The notes: generated by a model from the letters alone, not told the origin. Positions 1 through 11,606 are shown, counted from the stretch's first letter. The stretch is DNA of 64,000 nucleotides from Scilla litardierei (GCA_030789695.1 CM061141.1:201861600-201925599), one strand, 5' to 3'. Made by a program: numbers and translations.

Positions 1-1662
1 CGTCACATGTTGGTGTTTCGTTCAGCCTAAATCGACCACTACCCTATATGCACAGAAAAGTTGTCCGACGGTCGATTTCTACAGTGACATCGTTTTACTG
101 GTGCGGAAAAGTAAATTTAGTTATAGTTGTCTGATTTTTAGTTAGGGTTCAGTTTTGCTATGGTGTGGGTTTGCTACGAGCTAGGGGACCAACCTAGTTC
201 GACGATCACGTGTATGTTTTGACGTCGGATCTGAAAACAACGGATCGCGTCGCCTTCGATCCGGTTTCTCGACTGCGGTAGCACGGATTTATCTGCGACA
301 TAGGTTCGTGATATTAAGCAGAAGGGTTTAGTCGGGATGACAAGCTAATGTCAGATAATAAATAACATAGTACTAACCATTTATTAGATGCACTTATTAG
401 AAAAATTATTAATAACCATTCTTATTAACCCAACAGTTATATCACTAATTGTCCTATGTTATATAAATAATCTAGTCATTGGCTACCTTTGGGATCATGG
501 ACTTTCCATGTTATATATCACAAAGAAATTTGGACATAACGTTACTAACAGCCATAACCCAAGTTATTGACATAATATCACTAACCTACAAGCTGCCATC
601 CCATTTTTAACCATGCATTTACAATAAATTTATATACTAATTATTAACCTACTTAACGAACATTCAGATAATTAATAAGCTACCAACTGCTAATATATAC
701 GGGGACTTACGCGCTTTGCCGTCGTTCCTTGTGGTTGATGGGCGTTTTGGCAGGGCAGTGGAGAACGACGTGGCGGCAACGACGGAGACTGCGGCACGGC
801 GGGGAGGTGGCGCGGCTATAGGTAATGGTGTAGTCGGGGCTGGGCCTCCGGCGGTCGGACGGGAGTAAGTAGAGAGATAAGGAAGCACTCGGGCGCTTGG
901 GGGTTCGGCGTCGGGCTCCTAGCGGTTCAGGGCGGCGCCGGGAAGGGCTGAAAGAAGGCCGGAGAGCGGGTTTGGAAGAGACGCCGGAGAACGGAGTCGG
1001 CATTTGGGGTTTCGGTCATCGGAGAATGGAGGAAGAGCTTCGACTGGGCAGATTGCGTGAGTAGCAGGGAAACCCCCAGCGGCTCAGGTCGTAGCGAGAG
1101 AGGGAGAGGAATATTAGGGTTTAATATATTTTTTTGTTTGTTTGAAAAGGATGAGCACACTGGAATGAGATGGCCTGGGGATTGTATTTGTAGGCTACTG
1201 TAGAGTCCGTGGGGGGGAAAGAGAGGTTCACATGGGAGTGAGATGTGGGGAGAGAGAGGAGAAAGTGGGATTAGTTAGGATTTATAAAGATTTTGATTAC
1301 AATTATGATTTTTTTAAATGAGTTTAGTTCTGATGCAATTTTTGTTAGTTAACAGAATGAAGGATGTGATTGTCCCCCTTTTTTCTTTAATCGTTAGGTA
1401 ATTATTTGAGCTAGGGATTTTAACAAAAATCTTATGTGATAAAAATAATACTATTACTAATTAGGTATTTACAATCTCGCCTTTCGGTATCTAAAATTTG
1501 TAAACGAAATACCGGAGCGATCGCGCCTCCGAGAGGGTGATGAAAGCAGGGTTCGGTCGTGCATCTGAACTACGGAAAATCGGTATAACAATCGAATGCG
1601 AAAATACGCACACGAAACATAGCTACTCGCTAAAACTACGTACGGTCAGAAAGTGACCGTTA
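1..1662 (-). repeat. LTR-like sequence, partial (cut by window edge)
   Basis: On the minus strand the block begins with TGTAACGGTCAC at 1662 and runs leftwards off the window. Like the LTR at 5580-8370 it has a GC-rich core (about 700-1110) set among AT-rich DNA. The first ~60 nt resemble the start of the other LTRs only loosely. No polypurine tract sits at 1663-1680, unlike the LARD, so assignment as the 3' LTR of the Tekay-like element is an inference. Small open frames in the GC-rich part match nothing I recognise and I do not call them genes. Confidence 0.45.
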
Positions 1663-1809
1663 CACTGCCAAAACTGAGATGTGAATCTCATGTCTCTGTC
1701 CGACACGATACTCACGGGGACTCTGTGAAGTCACACGATCTCATGCACGATTCATGTTACATCACTATCTAAACTAGGGAAAAGGAAATCAAAAACGGAG
1801 AGTAAAAGA

Positions 1810-2392
1810 ATTTACTTCCATATATCTCCTCGATAGCGTCTCAGTGGACTGTCCTACTCGGAAAGGAATAAAGTGCGCAGATTTGATCAATCGGTCTACG
1901 ATCACCCAAATCACGTCATTCTGCTTCGGACTCCGAGGTAGTCCAGTCACGAAATCCATAGTGATGTGTTGCTACTTCCACTCCGGAATCAGAAGCGGTT
2001 GTAGCAACCCTGCTGTACGCTGATGCTCCGCCTTAACCTGCGGGTAGATCAAACACTTGGCTACGCTCCGAGCCACACTCCGCTTCATACCATGCCACCA
2101 ATAGTTCAGACGAAGATCTTTGTACATCTTGGTACCTCCAGTATGCACAGAATACGGTGAACTGTGTGCTTTAACCAATAACTCCTCTCTAATATCTCTA
2201 GCTGGTAGACACCCTGGCTCTATACCTCAGCGAGCCATCCTCATGAATCCGAAAGTCAGTCCGCAGACCGGCTTCTACATGCTCCTGAATCTTCACCAGC
2301 TTCGGATCTCCAGCCTGAACTGCCTTAATCTGATCCACGATCGTCGATTGTATCTGTATACACATCAACGACGAAGCCTCTCCAGGAAGCAC
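1810..2392 (-). pseudogene. Integrase remnant of the Tekay-like element
   Basis: The minus-strand reading starts with the pre-integrase segment (2392-2198). A frame interruption follows, then the HHCC zinc-binding segment and the start of the catalytic core (2178 to about 1810). The core shows the typical start of the integrase fold, with an MDFVTGLP stretch and a VIVDRLTKS-like stretch. Integrase normally joins retroelement cDNA to the chromosome. Here the second cysteine of the CxxC pair reads Tyr (CLIY). The core breaks off soon after the first catalytic region, so the remaining acidic residues, the C-terminal part and any chromodomain are missing. The lost segment appears deleted, because LTR-like DNA starts only about 150 bp further on. 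Confidence 0.8.
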
Positions 2393-2574
2393 GATCTCAA
2401 TACCAAACTCACAAAAATCCTACTGCAACCTCCACTGCGAAGTCAACATCATCACGCTGGGAGTCTGTTCAGCGCATCAGGAACCACATTCACCTTGCCA
2501 GGATGATACTGCAAGTCGATCTCCTAATCTGCCATGAGCTCCAACCATCGACGCTGTCACATGTTGAGCTCCTT

Positions 2575-4110
2575 CTACGTGAATATATACTTCAAGCTTT
2601 TGTGATCGGTGAAGATCTTCACCTTCTCACTCAGCAAGAAGTGTCTCCAAATCTTGTGCACAAATACGACTGCAGCCAACTCCAAATCGTGCGTCGGGTA
2701 ATTCTTTTCGTGAGCCTTAAGCTGATAAGAAGCATACGCAACCACGTGCCTATGCTGATGCAAAACACAGCTAAGACCTTTACCAGAAGTATCACAAAAG
2801 ATCTTAAAACCTCCACTGCGATCAGGCACAGCAAGCACAGGCGTTGATGTCAACCTTGCCTTCAGAATAGAAAAGGCCTTCTCACATTCATCAGACCAAA
2901 CGAATGGTACATCCTTCCGCGTCAGTCTGGTCATCGGCTCTGCAATCCGAGAGAAGTCCTTAATGAAACGCCGATAATAACCTGTAAGCCCAAGGAAACT
3001 CCTGATCTCAGACGCTGACTGCGGAACCGGCCACTCTCTGATAGCCTTAATCTTCTCAGGATCCATTGATATTCCATCTCCAGACACCATATGCCCAAGA
3101 AAAGCAACCCTATCAAGCCAGAACTCGCACTTGGAATACTTAGCATACAAACGATGCTTCCTCAAAATTTCCAATACTGTCCTCAAGTGCGATGCATGCT
3201 CTTCCTTCGACTTTGAATAGATCAAGATGTCGTTAATAAAGATAACGACAAACTTATATAGAAAGTCGTAGAAGATCAGATTCATCAGGTTCATAAAAAC
3301 TGCGGGCGCATTGGTCACACCGAAAGGCATAACCACGAACTCGTAGTGATCATACTTCGTCCTGAACGCTGTCTTCTGGATATCTTCCTTCCTCACCATC
3401 AGCTGGTGATAGCCACTCGTCAGGTCCAACTTAGAAAACACTCTCGATCCTCCAAGCTGATCAAAGATGTCGTCTATACGAGGCAATGGATATCGATTCT
3501 TGACGGTGACGGCATTCAGCTCCCTGAAGTCCACGCACAAACGACGCGAACCATCCTTCTTCTTCACCAACAACACAGGTGCTCCCCACGGAGACACACT
3601 AGGATTAATATACCCCTTCTGCAAAAGCTCATCCAGCTGCTTATGCAACTCCTCCAACTCTGCTGGAGCCAAACGATACGGTGCCTTCGAAATGAGCTGC
3701 GCTCCCGGAATAAGATTGATCAAAAACTTAAGAGCTCGATCGGGCGGCAGTCCAGACATCTCCTCAGGGAAGACATCGTCAAATTCTCGCACCACAGCTG
3801 GTCTACTCTGCTCCATCTGTATGGCAACGATCTCTACCGGCTTGGGCCGAAATCTGACAGGACCAAGCGAACTGCTACCTCGGCTGAACTCGAACACCGG
3901 ATGACCTGGAATCTCGAACACCACCTTCTTCCTCCAGTAATCGATCGTGGCGTAGAAACTCCCAAGCCAGTCCATCCCAAGGACGGCATCATAGTTGGTG
4001 ATGTCATGGACAATGAAGTCAGCGTAAAGCTCATGTCCACAGACCACCAAAGGAAAAGACTTCCAACCACGATGCACCGAGACCACACCTTCCATGTAAT
4101 GATATCCCAA
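2575..4110 (-). pseudogene. Pol fragment: protease tail, reverse transcriptase and RNase H (Tekay-like)
   Basis: This 511-codon open stretch encodes the end of the protease (VLGMDWL region), the linker, the reverse transcriptase fingers and palm (about residues 105-330) and RNase H (about 420-511). RT copies the RNA genome and RNase H removes the template strand. The strongest marks are [16 protein letters not shown], the RYPLPRIDD segment, [11 protein letters not shown] and the catalytic box near residue 293. That box reads FINDILIYS. The first of the two invariant aspartates is Asn (codon 3232-3234), which should abolish catalysis. After the RNase H segment the frame meets a TAG, then further in-frame stops at Arg and Tyr positions of the conserved tail (2575-2460). 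Several lesions look like C-to-T decay. The upstream protease lies in another frame, so a frameshift separates the two. Confidence 0.92.
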
Positions 4111-4250
4111 CTCTTAGGAAGAGGGAAGGTCGACAAGAAATGCTTGTCCACGAAGCTCCGGGATATAATGCACATCGATGCACCAGAGTCGAAGAGGACT
4201 CGTGCAAGGAAAGTGCAAACCAAAATCACACCTAACAAACAATCTAACAA
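3834..4250 (-). pseudogene. Aspartic protease segment of the Tekay-like element
   Basis: The first ~45 residues carry the retropepsin active-site box (LFDSGASMCIIS) and the following helix (SFVDKHFLSTFPLP). They then run out of frame, because the correct continuation lies in the 2575-4110 frame. The enzyme would cut the Gag-Pol polyprotein inside the virus-like particle. Only the segment down to about 4110 is meaningful protease coding; the rest of this open stretch is a shadow. A single-nucleotide shift near 4100-4115 splits the domain. Confidence 0.8.
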
Positions 4251-4369
4251 TCAAATCCTACTCTAGAAAACATAATATATTCTAGCAACCAAACATATTC
4301 TAACAAACAAGATTAACTAAGGAAAGGAAAACAAACTAAACTGAGGGTTACCTGCAATAACCTCATCCT

Positions 4370-5431
4370 CAGCCTCAGCCTCAACTGCAGTCATCAGGAA
4401 AGCCTGCCGCCTCGGCTGGAACGCCTGCTAAAAAGCCTGCTTCTGTGGAACAAGGGCTGCCCCACGTCCAGCAGTTACAGGTGCTCTCTGTTACAACGGC
4501 TGAACTGCAACTGGTCCTCTCCATGGCTGCTTAGACTTCGGACAATCCTTCATGACATGAGTAGGATCACCACAAACCAAGCACTGTCCCATCATCTTCA
4601 TGCACTGCTCCTTGACATGCCCAGTCTTGCCGCAGAAATGGCAAGTCTTCAGAGTAGGCCCACCTGGCCTCTTGAACTGCACCGACTGGTTAGGCTTGAA
4701 CCCAGGCCTAACCACTGCTCTGACATGCTCCATAGGCCTCTTCCCAGCTCCAGAAATCTACCCTCTCTTCTGGCTCGTAATCAGCTCCTGCCTCCTAGCA
4801 TCTACCAGCAACTTCTGATAAGACTCCAAATCAGACGAAGACATCAGGCTTTGCAAATCTAAGGATAGACCCTGTAGAAACCTTTGAGCTCTATCCTCGG
4901 CATCCTGCACCATCTTCGGTGCAAATTGATTCAGCTTGGTGAACTCTTGATGATACTGGTCCACCGATAGATTTCCCTGCTTCAGATCAATGAATCGCTG
5001 CAACATCTCCCTCCTGACAGTCTTCGGGAAATACTCCTCATCGAACCTTGCCTTGAAAGTAACCCAAGGTGTAGGTTTCACCAACAGCTCCTCCTCTGCA
5101 TCTCACCAGCTGCTGCATTATCCTTGAGCTATTTCTTCACCAAATCAACCCATCCAGCCGGGTTGTTCTTTGACATCCGCAGATTGTCCTCCGTATTTTG
5201 AATCCAATGCTCTGCAGCCAACGGTCCTTCAGATCCATCAAAATAGGTCGGGCCCAGCTCCTGAAACTGCTTCGCTCATGGCTCGAAGCGAATGGCATTC
5301 TGGAGCATGCCCTGCTGCACCGGCATCATCTGATGCATCATCCTCATGACTTCAGCATTGGTGGGCTCTCTATCCGGCACCGCATCACGATCGGGCCCAC
5401 CACCAGCTCAGGTATGTCGTCTTCCAGCCAT
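4370..5431 (-). pseudogene. gag of the Tekay-like element, broken
   Basis: The likely start is ATG at 5431, about 150 bp inside the LTR, following an untranslated leader. The N-terminal ~110 codons are readable but carry several stops. The capsid-like Retrotrans_gag domain is open at 5084-4758, recognisable from the FxxxYFPxxVRxxMxxxFxxLKQG pattern. Two CCHC zinc knuckles (CHFCGKTGHVKEQC and CLVCGDPTHVMKDC) lie between 4733 and 4491. Gag packages element RNA in cytoplasmic particles and the knuckles bind nucleic acid. At least four stops plus a frame change prevent translation. The tail beyond the knuckles is Gln/Pro-rich and ends near 4370. Confidence 0.85.
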
Positions 5432-5552
5432 CTAGTGACGTAGAAAGCGAAAAAATTCAGACTCAAGGCTTATGACTTGGATGTTTTAATTTATTTAACG
5501 GACATTCTATTTTTTTATTATCGTTGTTTCGATAATTTGCAGTTGCAAGAGG

Positions 5553-5571
5553 GGACCTGCATGGGCCACCA
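5553..5571 (-). promoter_or_regulatory. Putative tRNA primer-binding site (Tekay-like element)
   Basis: The minus-strand sequence TGGTGGCCCATGCAGGTCC starts with TGG (complement of a tRNA CCA end), 8 nt inside the LTR. The identical 19 nt sits at the same 8-nt distance in the LARD at 24259-24277, which argues for function. It is not the initiator-Met site usual for chromoviruses, and I could not assign the tRNA. Confidence 0.5.
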
Positions 5572-5579
5572 ATAAAACC

Positions 5580-8370
5580 TGTCACGACCCGCTTCCCATA
5601 AACGGAAGGCGAGGCGTGAAAAGTCCGCTCAGACTTGAAGCTGTGAGGCTCCAGTCTGTAAAGCGTCTGGTATAACCAAGTAAAGGTCCTTGCAATTGCG
5701 AAACAGAAAAAAATAATAATAATAATAAGAGAGGTATTAAAGTTATTCCAACTCAGAATGTCCATAAATAAAGTTCAACATCACAGAAAAGCCACCACGC
5801 TTTAAAGAGTCTAAAAAGGCCCCAAGCATGGCCAACAGAAATAAACGTACTGAAAGGGAAAGGCGCTACATACCAACAACCTAACAAGAACTAAGCAGAA
5901 AGTAACACAGAAAGACGTCTCTACGACTGGTCGTCGGTGTCCTCGAACTCCACGTCAATAGTGGACCCAGGCTCCACGTCATCAAACACCTCGTCCTCTG
6001 CAACGGGTTTTGGCTCAGCAACTAACATGCGACACCCAAAAGAGACGAGGGCGCATGTCAGCAAGTCTACAAGAGACTTATGCAAGGAACTAAAAGAAAG
6101 AGAAACAGCCTAGCAGTTCTAAAATATGCGATGACATGGCAGTTTTAGGTATAGATGCAACAAGTAAGAAAGTTAAACAAGTATGACATGGCAAGGGTAG
6201 CAAAGCTACTAAAACATTCACATGGATTTACAAGACAAGTAAGCATGTCGTGCACAGAGTTTACGTCTTTTGGCTGGAGCGGCTGTACGGGCCAACTCCT
6301 AAGCTCAAGTGATCGCTTAACCCTACCCCTCCACGTATAATCGGGCATTGGATTTTGACCAACACATGTAGCCCGCTTCTAGTTCATGAGCCAGAAAGTG
6401 TATTTGGCTTAGGGTTATGCCTGCAACGCAGGTGCCTAGCCTCAACAAGGAAGTACAAGTAGCGTGTGCTACGAAAGCAAACATTCAAGCATGGAATGAT
6501 ATGTTATGATGCATGACATGGCAAGAGTACAAATAAAGTGCGTACAGATATGGAAAGTAAACGTGACAGGCATGGCAGAGTACAAATAAAGTGCAAACAG
6601 ATATGAAAATTAAACGTGACAGGCAAAATGTATGAATGGCATGGCAGGGTGTCAGATCTAGCTTCATTGTCAAGCTAGATCTTGAAGTTGCGTCTAGGCG
6701 ACTATCATTTCGTCGCCTAGTCTCTTTTACGCTAAAAACTAGGGATGGCCTAAAACATGGCCTAAAACACAAGTTGGCCAGTTTCACTTGCCTGCAATCG
6801 GCTGTTCTGTAAACACCGTTCAATCATTCCAATCTACTTATGTGCTCGGATTCACCAACCTACAGTCTCAGATTAGATTATCTTCATTAGTGATTTACTA
6901 AGAAATTAAAATACTGATTTTAATCTTGATTAGCATGCATTGGTTGGGGGGTCCTAAGAGATCAGAAAAGTACCCTTACACGCCGCGAGAGCTACACTGG
7001 CTTCGGGTAGCGACGCCAGTGGTTGGAATATAGATAGCGCTCCTAATCCTGATTCCAAAATATGATTCCACTATCGCCAATCTTTGAACAGCGATGAGAT
7101 CAGCGAAGAGCATCCAAATCAGCGAGCAAAGCGGACGGTTGAAGTTCTACGGCTCACGGGAAGCCGTAACAACGAACGGAGACGAAGGGGTTGACGTACA
7201 CGAAGACTACGTCGTTGAGCGTCATAGGGGCTGATCGTGATGTCGAGGAACACCTCTAGGCGAGGTAGGGGGCCATCGGAACAATCAAACAGTGAGAGAG
7301 GGCGACGAGATCATGCAACGATGTGTTGGGATGTCGTTAGAACATGAAACAGCGAGAGCTCGCTGTTTCGATGCTCGGACAGCCTGAGGAGGATCCCAGA
7401 CGGCAGAGAGAGGGCCTGGGGTCGATGGAGGCGAACTCCGACGAGATCGGGGGCCCACGGCGGTGCAGCGGCTGTCGAGCGGCGGCAACGACGATCAGCT
7501 GTCGCTGCTACTGCTGCTGCGATGCACCGGGCTACTGCGGGCTTGCTGGCGGAGCTCCGGCGGGGCTAGGCGTCGGGGGGCGGAGCCGTGAGGGGTTGGA
7601 GGGGAGAGGGTAGGTCGAAGGCGATGGGTAAGGTCGGAGGCAAAGTCGGATGCGGGTAGAATCAGTTGCGTGCGAAAATAATGAGGGAGGCGGCTGTATT
7701 TTTTTGTTCGGGGAGAAAAGTTAACCCTATGCTCTTTTTTAATAAGGGTAGGCTCACGTGAGATAGGGGGTCTAGGGCTAGGTCTAGGTTAGGGTTGTTT
7801 TAGGGTTTGTTAGATTAAAGAATTGTTATTATCTAATATAAAAAATAAAGATCCTACACCCTCTCTCTCTCTCCTCACATGGATGTGTGCGGCCAAGTGG
7901 GGGAAAGAAGCTAAGTCAAAATAATTTTGGATGAATATTATTATTAATTAATTAATTAGTGGATAAAAACCATGTGTTACTTAGGGTTAAACCAATATTT
8001 AAACTGGGGAAAGTGAAAGTGAGTCAAACGGAGCCCTAAAATTGTAAGATAAATACTGGGGTGACCGTACCGTCGAGAGAAACAAAACTAAGAAGACGGA
8101 TCACAATTTCGATGACGAGAAACGAAACTAAAAATAGAAAGGCCTCACGACAAAAGTGAAAATCGCGACGTCTCATCAAACAAAGTCAAATCGTGGGAGA
8201 ACGACATGTGAAATGATGTTCCAAAATAATTCCACAATTTAATACTCTTCAAGAGGGTCACAAGTGCATATTTCACTATAGGGTTCGGATACAAACAAGG
8301 TCTAAAATAAATACGTGCACGAACAAGACTACGTGCACGAAAAGCGTATGATCGAAAACAGACCGTGACA
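5580..8370 (-). repeat. 5' LTR of the Tekay-like element (2791 bp)
   Basis: Plus-strand ends are TGTCACGACC and CCGTGACA, so the block has TG...CA termini with short inverted ends. It is collinear with the LARD LTRs. Shared landmarks are the 'GACTTGAAGCT' start, the CTAGATC/CTAGTCTC block (6655-6740 against 18845-18960), a GC-rich core (7100-7640 against 19330-20040) and the final ACGTGCACGAA segment. It should hold promoter and polyadenylation signals for minus-strand transcription, but I see no convincing TATA box. Confidence 0.85.
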
Positions 8371-9661
8371 ATAAGTGTCGGTCTTAATCTAAAAGTTTGC
8401 TTGTTAGCATGTTTCGGAATCACAATTTTAGTATGATGAAAATTGGAATGTGAATGATTGGCGGTTGGAACAAAAATTACAGCATCCAACAAATATGCTC
8501 AAAGCGCACAACGGGCAAAATTATCTAAACGGGGCGCGTTGAGCAAATTCGTTATCGACGCAACTTTAGCTCAACACGCACAACAGGCATAATTCTACTA
8601 GGTGTGCGCGTTAACTAATTGTTCATAAACTACCTTATATGCTCAAAAAGCAAACACCTCGCTTTGCTTTTTGTGCGCTTTGAGCAATTATGTTATGGCA
8701 TAGAAAATTGCTAAATGCGCAGACTTGCTTCATTTGAGGTTTTGCACGTTAATGAAATTTGTATTCCAAACGGAATTGTTACCGAGCATAAAGGGCATAA
8801 TTTTTCCCGTTGTGCACGTTGATATATTTTTTAGTGGCTATCAGTTTATCCCAACGTGCACAACTTAGGCAGGCATTAAGCATTATTGAGCAGAACATCC
8901 GGCTGATAGCAATCTGCTGTATATTCACGATCACTGCTCTGTATATTCACTAGCACTGCTCTGTAGACTCGAGGGGTCTCTTAGGTAGACCAAAGGTCCC
9001 AATATATCGCCGTTGTGTGCTTTGAGCAATTATGTTAACCATTAAAAATTTGCACTGTGCGAGCAGCAATTAATGTGGATATATCAGCAAATAAAATTGG
9101 GTGGCCGAATAGGAGTTTTGTTTCGCACTAACAAAATTGCTCACCACGCACAACCGGTCAAAATTATTTGTTCTGATCGTGGTGATTGGTGAGCAATTAT
9201 AGTAACCACTAACAAATTGTCTAATAAAGGCGCTCAACGGGCAAAACTTATCAATGGGAGTTTGTGGTAAGCAATTTTGTCAGACAATAACATATATGAT
9301 ACAATAACACTATTCTAACTTGGACTATTTGACACACTAACAATGAAACATTCTCATCGCATAACCAATATGAACAAAGGTTGATGTTATTAAAAAATAC
9401 TCAGAGCACAAAACCGGCACTAATATTGCCAGTTTTGCGTGTTGAGCAATTTTGTACGTAAATGCATAATTACTCAAAGCGCAAAACGGGCAATATTACT
9501 GCAGTGTTGCGCTAGGTGTAATTGGTATGATACACATCAATCCATACCGATGATGACATTTACACATTTCGGAAGCCATGATAAAATTTTATGCTACAAA
9601 GTGGTCAATATGTATACAAAAAAAACTTGTTACATTGATCAAACGTTATATCTTACAAATA
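8371..9661 (-). repeat. Non-coding 3' flank of FAR1/OTU element copy A, rich in a two-orientation motif
   Basis: No gene is present. The segment is collinear with 60481-61780 (copy C), with the homology starting right at the LTR border. It contains repeated matches, in both orientations, to a motif of the form AATTGCTCAACGCGCACAACGGGCAAAATT (clear examples near 8497, 8570, 8680, 9140, 9440 and 9475). Subterminal repeats of this kind in DNA transposons are often transposase-binding sites; that role here is inference. Confidence 0.7.
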
Positions 9662-10035
9662 CTAAATATCATCAGCAGTAGCAATATCCTTACCTACTAC
9701 CATCGTACCGAATAACTGCATCCTCCACTCATAACCAGCCGGCCATCCTTCGCCACAGCGTCATGCTTTCTGGTCCACACAAGTGAAGTCGGAGGGACGG
9801 CACCAGTTGAGTCAAATTTAACGAAAACAAAGTGATTATTGTTCACATGACCCAATGTTATGTGTCGTCTGGAGGCTCGGGGTATTGGAGGAGTTCTCAA
9901 TGGAAAAAATGTCACACACATCTTAGGTGCAAGCATATGTACTACACAGTTGTAGCATGAGGCTGTGACATATGCCATTTCTGGCATCTGCATCCATTTA
10001 TCCTGTCCTGCACGTGCATCAGAAAGATAGTTCAC
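9662..10035 (-). pseudogene. FAR1/OTU element copy A, C-terminal OTU half (split by Athila insertion)
   Basis: This is the downstream half of an OTU cysteine-protease domain, read on the minus strand up to the Athila target duplication. The MPEMA.VTASCYNCVVH segment and the VNNNHF box with the catalytic-type His are clear. The frame is lost near 9755, where the expected DGWPAGYE continues one base out, and ends at a TAG at 9662-9664. The N-terminal half, with DGNC, lies 20 kb away at 30057-30302. OTU enzymes cleave ubiquitin-type chains; plant copies of this subtype travel with Mutator-like transposons. Confidence 0.85.
10031..10035. repeat. Target-site duplication of the Athila-lineage element (left)
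   Basis: TTCAC here is repeated exactly at 30052-30056, immediately outside the opposite LTR. A 5-bp duplication is the usual footprint of Ty3/gypsy integration. Confidence 0.95.
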
Positions 10036-10958
10036 TGACCGGTGCCCCGCTCGAGTCGCGGCGGCGCGGTGTCGTTTACCGCAAGTTTCACGGTTAGTGT
10101 AGGGTGTGGGAATATCGAACTCAGGGAGGCGAGGTTGTGCTTGGGTCAGGTAGGACCTAAATCACCCCGAGGGGTGAGCTAGCCCGAATCGGTGAATGGT
10201 TGTCACGAAAGGAAATAAATTGGTATGAACAACAAGAAAGAAAACCCGGGACTTTGGTTTCCAACCCGACGAGAGACTCTCGCTGATACGGCCTACGGGT
10301 ATGGATAGTGATCGGGATTAGGGTCTAATGGTGAGACGTTGCCTCTGAAAGTGGTACCGGCGTCCCATGGGCCCGATATTCCGGTCGGTGCCCAGGATGA
10401 TACACCGGACTTCCCGGATTCGATCAGTGGGCACTCCCGTGTCCATTAACACTGATCGATCCCGGGAGCACTAAGCCCGCAACGATATCTCCCAACGTCT
10501 CATCCTGCCGCTCCCGCGTGCTAGGATTCGGCGTCTACGCTAAAGGTGTGAGCTATGGCTAGGGAGTCAACAGCCAAGTTTATTCCCCCTTGGCCCAACG
10601 GTCAAGGCGGTCTTTTTCCCGCCGATGACAATGAAACACCCCGCGTAACTATTAGATTCCTACTCCCTATCGATTTCCTAACCCTATGGACGCATCAGGA
10701 AGAGCCCCTGAAGGGGTTTCCACCAAAATCCCAGATTTGGGAACTACTCACAAAAATTCATGAAAAAGCGATCTAAATGAAATTTAACCGTTGGAATCAT
10801 AATCGGACAATTGCAATGCGGAAGTAATAGAGTAATAAAGACAATACTAGAATTTTAGAAAGATCTGAAAACTTACGAAAGAGTAACAATTACAGCCGTC
10901 ACAAGGAAATAAAACAGTAGAAAAAATAACAGCTCTCGTTTCTGGAACCCTAGGGGTT

Positions 10959-10967
10959 CTATTTATA
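10959..10967 (-). promoter_or_regulatory. TATA box in the Athila 3' LTR
   Basis: TATAAATAG on the minus strand, about 13 bp downstream of a pair of 16-bp perfect palindromes (TCAACCGATCGGTTGA). The 5' LTR has the same arrangement at 29396-29404. Confidence 0.6.
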
Positions 10968-10979
10968 GACCGTCGCATC

Positions 10980-11345
10980 AACCGATCGGTTGACAAGTCA
11001 ACCGATCGGTTGATCCGTTACAAAATAATAACAGAAAACGGCGAGCTTTCACCCGATCACATGAACCGGTCGGGTGAGTTCTTGAGTGACCGGTTGGATC
11101 TTGGAGCAGTCGGGTGAATCGATCGGTTCGACGTCCGTGTCTTCAGCTCTTCTTCTTCAGCTACAGATGAACCGATCGGGTGAGAGTCACCCGATCGGTT
11201 GGCGCTTTGCTTCGAGAAAACAGAGAACAGCCCCCGCTGAACCGGTCTGCGAACCGGTCGGGTGGCTTCTTTGTGAGCTGCGGCAGAGACCGGGTGGTGC
11301 ACGCGTGCATCACCCGATCGGTTGGAGATAACCAACCGACCGGGT
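10980..11345. promoter_or_regulatory. Palindromic CCGATCGG motif field (LTR U3)
   Basis: Numerous copies of ACCGATCGGTTGA, ACCGATCGGGTGA and CCGGTCGGGTG lie upstream of the TATA box in minus-strand orientation. Each core CCGATCGG is self-complementary. The copies occur singly and in facing pairs with short spacers such as CAAGT. The likely role is binding a dimeric transcription factor; this is inference from position and symmetry. Confidence 0.5.
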
Positions 11346-11593
11346 GAGGGGCTGAAAGATGAATTCTTTGGCGTTCGACCCCCTGGATCACGCGTGACTT
11401 CTCCCGTTGCTCCGGGGACTTGGGATATCATCGTTAAACGTCCCCTACGTGGTCAATCCCCTGCAATCATGGAAAAACAAAGAAAAGTGAAAGAAAACGG
11501 GAAAATACACGAAAACGAATAAGAGACGGCGGAAAAACACGGAGAAACACAAAAGAAAACGTGTGTGAATATATGAAATATAAACGCACGTCA

Positions 11594-11606
11594 AAATCCC
11601 CCAAGC
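11594..11606 (-). promoter_or_regulatory. Polypurine tract of the Athila-lineage element
   Basis: Minus-strand AGCTTGGGGGATTT directly abuts the 3' LTR, as expected for the plus-strand primer. Very similar AGCTTGGGGGA strings also occur near 12883 and 13150, so earlier tracts may have been duplicated. Confidence 0.75.

Larger units (their letters stand above)
1..8370 (-). mobile_element. Degenerate Ty3/gypsy chromovirus (Tekay-like), left end off-window
   Basis: This is a minus-strand LTR retrotransposon that copies itself through an RNA intermediate. In transcription order it has an LTR (5580-8370), a putative primer site (5553-5571), gag with two zinc knuckles, an aspartic protease, reverse transcriptase, RNase H and a truncated integrase ending near 1810. 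LTR-like sequence then runs to the left edge. The RT core wording and the TGTAACG/TGTCACG-type LTR ends fit the Tekay (Del) chromovirus lineage. Every coding domain carries stops or frameshifts, so the element is dead. The LTR-like block at 1-1662 is strongly diverged from 5580-8370. It may be the true 3' LTR of a very old copy, or belong to a related element joined by deletion. The right border is supported because homology to FAR1/OTU copy C resumes exactly at 8371. Confidence 0.75.
10036..11593 (-). repeat. 3' LTR of the Athila-lineage element (1558 bp)
   Basis: The LTR starts TGACCGG and ends ACGTCA on the plus strand. It aligns end to end with 28472-30051 with roughly two dozen substitutions and lacks a 22-bp unit present in the other copy. 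It contains the TATA box at 10959-10967 and the CCGATCGG palindrome field at about 10980-11345. Confidence 0.95.

Noticed and set aside
388..570. 60-codon hydrophobic plus-strand frame
   Set aside because: AT-rich chance frame inside LTR-like sequence, with no motif or supporting context.
1..8370. Perfect LTR pair for the Tekay-like element
   Set aside because: The left block is too diverged and is cut by the window edge, and no polypurine tract abuts it, so the pairing is only tentative.
10980..11345. Palindromes as a replication origin or recombination site
   Set aside because: Their position just upstream of TATA boxes, three times in one element, fits transcription control better.
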